From Herbidospora galbida (GTDB taxonomy: Bacteria > Actinomycetota > Actinomycetes > Streptosporangiales > Streptosporangiaceae): a stretch of 64,000 nucleotides of DNA. The stretch lies in the NCBI RefSeq assembly GCF_005233835.1, contig NZ_SZQA01000007.1, positions 124,001-188,000 on the forward strand, given 5' to 3'. Position 1 is the first letter of the stretch. Each line of letters opens with the position of its first letter. Below, piece after piece: positions 58,965 through 64,000 of this stretch. The notes under the pieces were generated by a model, which was given only the letters and a program-made list of their open reading frames with translations, was not told the origin of the DNA and ran no database searches. A program made the position numbers and the translations under genes.

Positions 58965-59852
58965 ATGAGAATCGGCTTCGGTGTGCCCGTGTCGGGCACG
59001 TGGGCGACCCCCCAGATCATGGCCCGGGTGGCGACGCGGGCGGAGGAACTCGGCTACCACGAGATCTGGACGTTCCAGCGGCTGCTCCATCCCGCCGGCA
59101 CCGACATCGGCGCCGTCTACCGCAGCGTGCAGGACCCGATCGTGTCGCTCGCGTACGTCGCGGCGCTGACCTCGCGGATCAGGCTCGGCGTGGCCGTGCT
59201 GAACCTGCCCTTCTTCTCGCCCGCGCTGCTGGGCAAGCAGCTGGCCACGTTGCAGTCGGTGAGCGCAGGGCGGCTCGACGCCGGGCTCGGGCTGGGCTGG
59301 ATGGAGGAGGAGTTCATCGCCTCGAAGGTGCCGCTGGAGCGCCGGGGCAAGCGCGCCGACGAGTACCTCACGCTGCTGCGCCGGTTCTGGACCGACGAGG
59401 TGATCGAGCACCACGGCGAGTTCTACGACGTGGTGCCCTCGCGCCAGGAGCCGAAGCCGGAGACGCCGCCGCCCATCCTGCTCGGCGGCGGGGCGCCCGC
59501 CGCGCTGCGCCGGGCCGGGCGGCTGGCCGACGGGTGGATCAGCTCCAGCCGCATGCTCGCCGAGGACCTCCCGGCCATGATCGACCAGGTCAGGGAGGCC
59601 GCCGCGGAGGCGGGCCGCGAGGTGACCCGCTTCGTCTGCCGCGGCGTCACCCGGCCGGGCAAGGACGCGAGCCAGCCCCTGTCGGGGCCGTACGAGAAGA
59701 TCCGGGAGGACGTCGAGGCGCTCGCGGCGAAGGGCGTCACCGAGGTCTTCCACGACCTCAACTTCAACCCCGCCTTCGGCGCCCCCGACGCCGACCCGGC
59801 CGCCTCCCTGGCCCTGGCCGAGGAGGCGATGGAGAACCTGGCCCCTAGATGA
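58965..59852 (+). CDS. LLM-class F420/FMN-dependent oxidoreductase
   Basis: A 295-residue luciferase-like TIM barrel: [14 protein letters not shown] start, [57 protein letters not shown] and [23 protein letters not shown]. These are the classic conserved blocks of F420-dependent actinobacterial members. The substrate is unknown. Its last eight bases overlap the convergent second luciferase-like gene, so two family members lie tail to tail. Confidence 0.9.
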   Translation: MRIGFGVPVSGTWATPQIMARVATRAEELGYHEIWTFQRLLHPAGTDIGAVYRSVQDPIVSLAYVAALTSRIRLGVAVLNLPFFSPALLGKQLATLQSVSAGRLDAGLGLGWMEEEFIASKVPLERRGKRADEYLTLLRRFWTDEVIEHHGEFYDVVPSRQEPKPETPPPILLGGGAPAALRRAGRLADGWISSSRMLAEDLPAMIDQVREAAAEAGREVTRFVCRGVTRPGKDASQPLSGPYEKIREDVEALAAKGVTEVFHDLNFNPAFGAPDADPAASLALAEEAMENLAPR

Positions 59853-60864
59853 GGCCGTAGGCGCGGGCGATCAGCTCGTAGGAGCGGATGCGCGTCTCGG
59901 TGCCGTGGACCATCGTGGTGATCATCAGCTCGTCGGCGTCGGTCCGCTTGCGCAGCTCGTCGAGGTGGGCGCGGACCTGTTCCGGGGTGCCCAGGGCGAC
60001 GTTCGACAGGCGGTCGCGGACGAACTCGGCCTCCATGGGGCTGAACTCGTACTCGTGCGCCTCCTCGGGCGTCGGGAAGGGGCCCGGCGTGCCCGACCGC
60101 AGGCGGAGGAACGACAGCGCGCCCGGCAGCGCCTGCCGGTAGGCCTCCTCCTCGGTCTCGGCCGCCAGCGCCGAGACGCCGATCATCGCGTAGGGCTCGG
60201 CCAGCACCTCCGACGGGCGGAAGGAGGCGCGGTAGAGCTCCAGCGCCGGTTCGGTGTTGGCCGCGCTGAAGTGGTGCGCGAACGCGAACGGCAGGCCGAG
60301 CAGCCCGGCGAGCTTGGCCGAGAAGCCGCTCGACCCGAGCAGCCAGATCGGCGGGCGCTGCGGCCCGCGCGGGATCGCCTGGATGCGCGGGAAGGTGCCG
60401 TCGAGGAAGGCGGTCAGCTCGTTGACGTGCTGCGGGAACTCGTCGGGGTCGACCTCGGCCCGGCGGCGCAGGGCGTGCGCGGTGGCCATGTCGGTGCCGG
60501 GCGCGCGGCCCAGTCCCAGGTCGATGCGGCCCGGGTGCAGCGCCTCCAGGGTGCCGAACTGCTCGGCCACCACCAGCGGAGCGTGGTTGGGCAGCATCAC
60601 GCCGCCCGACCCGATCCTGATCCGCTCGGTGGCCGCCGCCAGATGGGCGATCAGCACGGCGGGCGACGAACTGGCCACCCCCGGCATGCCGTGGTGCTCG
60701 GCCACCCAGATGCGGTGGAAGCCCCACTCTTCGACCTTCCTGGCCAGGTCGGTCGCCCCGCGCAGGGCCTCGGTGGGGGTGATCCCCACGCCCACCGTCG
60801 CGAGTTCGAGCACCGACAGGGGGACCTCGGCCGTCCCCCGGGCCACACCGTGGATATTGTCCAT
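59845..60864 (-). CDS. LLM-class FMN-dependent oxidoreductase (MsnO8-like)
   Basis: A 339-residue luciferase-like enzyme from ATG 60864; GTG 60870 is the alternative. Conserved blocks are [71 protein letters not shown] (split here only for description), [13 protein letters not shown] and [13 protein letters not shown]. This is the alkanal-monooxygenase-like subgroup often named MsnO8. It is divergent from the HAD gene, with a perfect dyad (60873-60897) between the starts. Confidence 0.85.
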   Translation of the reverse strand: MDNIHGVARGTAEVPLSVLELATVGVGITPTEALRGATDLARKVEEWGFHRIWVAEHHGMPGVASSSPAVLIAHLAAATERIRIGSGGVMLPNHAPLVVAEQFGTLEALHPGRIDLGLGRAPGTDMATAHALRRRAEVDPDEFPQHVNELTAFLDGTFPRIQAIPRGPQRPPIWLLGSSGFSAKLAGLLGLPFAFAHHFSAANTEPALELYRASFRPSEVLAEPYAMIGVSALAAETEEEAYRQALPGALSFLRLRSGTPGPFPTPEEAHEYEFSPMEAEFVRDRLSNVALGTPEQVRAHLDELRKRTDADELMITTMVHGTETRIRSYELIARAYGLI

Positions 60865-60872
60865 AACCACAG

Positions 60873-60897
60873 ATAACCGGAGTCTTACTCCGGTTAT
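60873..60897. promoter_or_regulatory. Perfect dyad between divergent LLM-oxidoreductase and HAD genes
   Basis: ATAACCGGAGT (60873-60883) and ACTCCGGTTAT (60887-60897) form 11-base arms with a three-base spacer. It lies just upstream of both start codons, the position of an operator that would silence both genes. No regulator gene is adjacent. Confidence 0.6.
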
Positions 60898-60920
60898 TTC
60901 CTTCTGCGATGCTTAGCCCC

Positions 60921-61700
60921 ATGAGTGAGCGCAAGCCGATCGAATGCTGGCTGTCCGACATGGACGGCGTCCTGGTCCACGAAGGTCAACCCGTGCCGGG
61001 AGCCGACGAGTTCATCAAGCGGCTGGAGGCCTCGGGGAAACGCTTCCTGGTGCTCACCAACAACTCGATCTACACCCCGCGCGACCTGTCTGTCCGGCTG
61101 CGGTCGGCGGGCCTGGAGGTGCCGCCGGAGGCGATCTGGACCTCCGCGATGGCCACCGCCGACTTCCTGTCGGCCCAGCGGCCCGAGGGCAGCGCCTACG
61201 TGATCGGCGAGTCGGGCCTCACCACCGCCCTGCACGAGGCCGGCTACGTCCTGACCGACCTCAACCCCGACTACGTCGTGCTCGGCGAGACCCGCACCTA
61301 CAGCTTCTCCCACATAACGCGGGCGATCCGGCTGATCGAGAACGGCGCCCGCTTCATCGCCACCAACCCCGACGCCGTCGGCCCCTCCCACGAGGGCAAC
61401 CTCCCGGCCTGCGGCGCGGTCGCCGCGATGATCACCAAGGCGACCGGCGTCGACCCCTACTTCGTCGGCAAGCCCAACCCGATGATGATGCGCAGCGCCC
61501 TCAACCGCATCGACGCCCACAGCGAGTCGACCGCGATGATCGGCGACCGCATGGACACCGACGTGGTCTGCGGCATGGAGGCGGGCCTGCACACGATCCT
61601 GGTGCTGACCGGCGTCTCCAAGGCCGACCAGATCGACCGCTGGCCCTACCGGCCCTCGCAGGTCGTGAACTCGGTCGCCGACCTGATCGACCTGGTGTAG
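60921..61700 (+). CDS. HAD-IIA family hydrolase (NagD-like)
   Basis: A 259-residue phosphatase from ATG 60921; ATG 60909 is possible. The HAD motifs are present: motif [10 protein letters not shown] (nucleophile Asp), motif II LVLTNNS (Thr), motif III Lys in [11 protein letters not shown] and motif [18 protein letters not shown]. The NagD-type cap lies between motifs II and III. Such enzymes dephosphorylate nucleotides or sugar phosphates. It is first in a plus-strand pair with the gene at 61740. A small CTGCCA/TGGCAG stem follows its stop codon. Confidence 0.92.
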   Translation: MSERKPIECWLSDMDGVLVHEGQPVPGADEFIKRLEASGKRFLVLTNNSIYTPRDLSVRLRSAGLEVPPEAIWTSAMATADFLSAQRPEGSAYVIGESGLTTALHEAGYVLTDLNPDYVVLGETRTYSFSHITRAIRLIENGARFIATNPDAVGPSHEGNLPACGAVAAMITKATGVDPYFVGKPNPMMMRSALNRIDAHSESTAMIGDRMDTDVVCGMEAGLHTILVLTGVSKADQIDRWPYRPSQVVNSVADLIDLV

Positions 61701-61739
61701 CTGCCACGTTCTGGCAGGTATGGGTGCCAGGGTGGAGAC

Positions 61740-62354
61740 ATGCACACCATCTACCTGGAGCTCGGCAAGAAGCGGGTGTTCGCCAACTCGGTCGACTGGC
61801 CGGGCTGGAGCCGGTCGGCCAAGACCGAGGAGGACGCGATCGAGGCGCTCCTCTCCTATGAGGAGCGCTACCGCGTGGTGGCCGACCGGGCCGGGCTGGT
61901 GTTCGAGCCCGGCGAGATCCGGGTGGCCGAGAAGATCACCGGCAACGCGACGACCGACTTCGGCGCCCCGGCCCTGCCCGCCGTCCTCGACTCCGAGCCC
62001 TGGGGCGCGGCCGAGGCGGCCAAGAACGCCGCGCTGATGCGGGCCGCCTGGGAGGTCTTCGACGACGTCGTCGGGATCACCCCGGAAGAGCTGCGCAAGG
62101 GGCCGCGCGGCGGCGGGCGCGACCGCGACAAGATGGTCGCCCACGTCGCGGAGGCCGAACGGGCCTACGCCGCCAAGCTCGACGTGCGGATCAGGCCGGC
62201 GGAGGTCGCCGAGATGCGGCCCAGGCTGCTGGAGGTGGTGTCACGGCCGCTCGACGGCGACGACTACCGCTGGCCGGTCCGCTACGCCTCCCGGCGGATC
62301 ATCTGGCACGTGCTCGACCACGTCTGGGAGATGGAGGACCGGACCGAGCGCTAG
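61740..62354 (+). CDS. Hypothetical protein, possible DinB-like C-terminal domain
   Basis: A 204-residue protein. The N-terminal part (IYLELGKKRVFANSVDWPGWSRSAKTEEDAIEALLSYEERY) resembles HicB-like or small regulatory folds. The C-terminal part (DRDKMVAHVAEAERAYAAKL, RYASRRIIWHVLDHVWEMEDR) has the spaced histidines of DinB-like metal-binding four-helix bundles. The combination is common in actinomycetes, and its function is unknown. Its last four bases overlap the convergent arfB stop. Confidence 0.6.
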   Translation: MHTIYLELGKKRVFANSVDWPGWSRSAKTEEDAIEALLSYEERYRVVADRAGLVFEPGEIRVAEKITGNATTDFGAPALPAVLDSEPWGAAEAAKNAALMRAAWEVFDDVVGITPEELRKGPRGGGRDRDKMVAHVAEAERAYAAKLDVRIRPAEVAEMRPRLLEVVSRPLDGDDYRWPVRYASRRIIWHVLDHVWEMEDRTER

Positions 62355-62746
62355 GAGACGTCGCGGCGCAGTCTCTTCACGTCGGACCGGCGCTTCTTGT
62401 TCTCCAGGCGGCGCTCCACCTGGCCCTTCGAGGGCTTGGTCGGGCGCCGCTTCTTCGCGGGCGGGGCGATCGCGTCGCGCAGCGTCGCCTCCAGGCGGGT
62501 GCGGGCCGCCTCCCGGTTGCGCAGCTGGGAGCGGAACTCCTGGGCGGCGATCGTCAGCACGCCGTCGACCAGCCGGTGGGCCAGCCTCTCAAGGGCCCGT
62601 TCCCGCTGTACGTCGGTCAGCGCCTGGGAATTGGCGATGTCGAAGCTGAGCTCGACCCGGCTGTCGGTCGTGTTCACACCCTGGCCGCCGGGCCCGGAGG
62701 AACGCGAGAACCGCCAGCTGAGCTCGGCCTCCGGAATCTCGGTCAT
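62351..62746 (-). CDS. arfB: Alternative ribosome-rescue factor ArfB
   Basis: A 131-residue release-factor-like protein. The GGQ peptidyl-tRNA hydrolysis motif is at residues 20-22 in SRSSGPGGQGVNTT, and LRNREAARTRLEATLRDAI precedes a lysine/arginine-rich tail (RRPTKPSKGQVERRLENKKRR). ArfB inserts that tail into the empty mRNA channel of stalled ribosomes and releases the nascent chain. The length and tail match the family. It lies convergent with the gene at 61740. Confidence 0.95.
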   Translation of the reverse strand: MTEIPEAELSWRFSRSSGPGGQGVNTTDSRVELSFDIANSQALTDVQRERALERLAHRLVDGVLTIAAQEFRSQLRNREAARTRLEATLRDAIAPPAKKRRPTKPSKGQVERRLENKKRRSDVKRLRRDVS

Positions 62747-62796
62747 GCCTCCAGATTAGCTGTGCGATCAACGGATTTTTCCGGCACTGTGGGCGG

Positions 62797-63615
62797 GTGA
62801 CCATCGTCGGCGTGCACGGCATCGGCAAGTACAAGTACTTCGAACAGGGCGGCGGTTCCCCGGTCAGGGCGGCCGACCTGATGCTCGCCAAATGGAACCG
62901 GTATCTCCACGAGGGAGGCCTCACCGGCGCCTCGGTCGTCGAGGTCGCCTACTACGCCCACCACCTGCGCAAGGGCGCCCCGCAGCCGCCGAAGAAGATG
63001 GCCCCGCCGGAGAAGATGGTCTTCACCGACTGGATGCGCCAGGTCGAAGACCATCGCGTCGCCGCCGCGGCGGGGGAGACGCTGACCGCGCTGGCCCACC
63101 GGCTGGCGGGCTGGCTGCTCGACCGGCTCGGCGCGGGGGCGCTGAAGTTCGCCGAGGACTTCTGCCCCGAGGTGGCCACCTACCTGGGCGGCGGCGCGCC
63201 CCGGACGCTGTCGCGCGACGCGGTGGCCACGGTGATCCGGCGGCGCAGGCCCCGGGTGGTGATCGCCCACTCGCTGGGGAGCGTGGTGACGTATGAGGCG
63301 TTCTGGGCGCATCCCGATCTGCGGGCCGACCTGCTGGTCACGCTCGGGTCGCCGCTGGGGATGCGGAACGTGGTGTTCGAGCGGCTGGCGCCGCTGCCCG
63401 TCGCGGGGATGGGGGCGCGGCCGCCGGGGGTCGGGCGGTGGATCAACGTCGCCGACAAGGACGACATCGCCGCCATTCCCGCCGAGTTGCGGCCGGTTTT
63501 CAAGGGTGTGGAACGTGACCTCCAGTGCAACATCGACTGGCTCGATTTTCATACCGTCCGCAATTACCTGGGTTGTGGTGTCTTGAACTCCCATTTGCGG
63601 GACTTTCTCCAGTAA
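62797..63615 (+). CDS. Alpha/beta-hydrolase-fold protein of unknown function
   Basis: A 272-residue protein from a GTG at 62797. A lipase-like elbow IAHSLGSVVTYEAF with the nucleophile Ser, VGVHGIGKYKYFEQGG (oxyanion-type turn) and LVTLGSPLGMRNVVFERL with a late WINVADKDDIAAIP segment indicate an alpha/beta hydrolase of the PGAP1/lipase type. A final His near LDFHTVRNYLG could complete the triad. The middle region is basic and lysine-rich. It has no signal peptide. It lies just upstream of, and on the same strand as, the HSP90-family gene, from which it may be co-transcribed. Confidence 0.7.
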   Translation: MTIVGVHGIGKYKYFEQGGGSPVRAADLMLAKWNRYLHEGGLTGASVVEVAYYAHHLRKGAPQPPKKMAPPEKMVFTDWMRQVEDHRVAAAAGETLTALAHRLAGWLLDRLGAGALKFAEDFCPEVATYLGGGAPRTLSRDAVATVIRRRRPRVVIAHSLGSVVTYEAFWAHPDLRADLLVTLGSPLGMRNVVFERLAPLPVAGMGARPPGVGRWINVADKDDIAAIPAELRPVFKGVERDLQCNIDWLDFHTVRNYLGCGVLNSHLRDFLQ

Positions 63616-63636
63616 AAAGCTCGATAGGGTCGTCGC

Positions 63637-64000
63637 GTGCCGTACACCGAAGGGACCCGGGCCTTTCAGGTCGACCTGCGCGGAGTGGTCGATCTGCTCA
63701 GCCGGCATCTCTATTCCAGTCCGCGCGTCTACGTCCGTGAGCTGCTGCAGAACGCCTGTGACGCGATCGTGGCGCGGCGGGCGGGCGATCCGACGGCGCC
63801 CGGGCGCATCCGGGTCGAGGTGGGGTCCGACGTGATCCGGGTGCACGACACCGGGATCGGGCTCACCGAAGACGAGGTGCACACGCTGCTGGCGACCATC
63901 GGGCGCTCGTCCAAGCGCGACGAGCTCGGGTTCGCGCGGCACGAGTTCCTGGGGCAGTTCGGCATCGGCCTGCTGTCGGGGTTCCTGGTCGCCGACGAGA
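63637..64000 (+). CDS. HSP90-family chaperone (partial, runs off the window)
   Basis: From GTG 63637 the frame reads into the N-terminal ATPase of an HSP90-family protein: FQVDLRGVVDLLSRHLYSSPRVYVRELLQNACDAI (catalytic Glu and Asn of the GHKL fold), VHDTGIGLTEDEVHTLLATIG and HEFLGQFGIGLLSGF. At least 121 residues are visible and the gene continues beyond the end. The start matches the short bacterial 'HSP90 family protein' type rather than classical HtpG. The preceding alpha/beta hydrolase ends 21 bases upstream. Confidence 0.88.
   Translation, partial: MPYTEGTRAFQVDLRGVVDLLSRHLYSSPRVYVRELLQNACDAIVARRAGDPTAPGRIRVEVGSDVIRVHDTGIGLTEDEVHTLLATIGRSSKRDELGFARHEFLGQFGIGLLSGFLVADE

Noticed and set aside
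1-64000. CRISPR arrays, tRNA/rRNA genes, insertion sequences or prophage
   Set aside because: I saw no regular repeat-spacer pattern, no cloverleaf-like conserved blocks and no transposase, integrase or phage structural proteins.

Overview
The window is GC-rich, densely packed actinomycete chromosome. PadR/HAAS, class F sortase, kinase-WD40, TelA, CehA/McbA, MutA/MutB/MeaB and FxSxx-COOH genes together suggest a Streptosporangiales-type soil actinomycete (for example Nonomuraea or Streptosporangium relatives). That assignment is an inference from gene content. I see no tRNA, rRNA, CRISPR array, transposase or phage gene.

Layout. 1-7.3 kb: small regulators (a TetR cut by the window edge, PadR, ArsR, an ECF sigma factor) with their neighbours, including an Old Yellow Enzyme whose promoter carries the same dyad as the ArsR gene. 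7.5-11.9 kb: a 1430-residue secreted multidomain alpha-1,3-glucanase (GH87-like). 11.9-17 kb: a DUF4253 protein, a Ser/Thr kinase with a WD40 propeller, and a class F sortase operon containing a likely LAxTG substrate.

17.1-37.5 kb is the accessory core: a double FxSxx-COOH peptide (RiPP) island. The right set (minus strand, 37172 to 28767) is fxsA - fxsB/HExxH fusion - AAC(3)-like acetyltransferase - fxsC (TIR-like) - fxsT (ParA/TIR/NB-ARC/TPR). The left set (17.1-28.8 kb) has a separate radical-SAM maturase, two standalone HExxH peptide-hydroxylase-like proteins, a shorter NB-ARC/TPR FxsT, a SIR2-like protein, a STAND ATPase/TPR protein and an alpha/beta hydrolase. I found three short precursor genes by reading the sequence: 23083-23226 (ends FTSSY), 27680-27814 (ends FQSAY) and 37005-37172 (ends FQSAF). 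The island therefore pairs post-translationally modified peptides with NTPase sensors and two NAD-type effector folds (TIR and SIR2). This suggests a peptide-linked conflict or signalling system. The left maturase has no ATG, GTG or TTG start that would keep its iron-sulfur cysteines.

37.5-44.9 kb: M20 peptidase, hydrolase, AAA ATPase, amidase-mtnA pair, MetE-like methyltransferase and a peptidoglycan amidase. 45-49.7 kb: the mutA-mutB-meaB methylmalonyl-CoA mutase operon. 49.7-53.9 kb: a minus-strand XpaC-like / solute-binding-VWA / TelA / solute-binding set. 54-64 kb: a CehA/McbA hydrolase, an ABC-F ribosome-protection-type gene behind a five-codon leader and stem-loop, a zinc-ribbon protein, an APH-like kinase, two luciferase-like oxidoreductases, a HAD phosphatase, arfB and the start of an HSP90-family gene cut by the window end.
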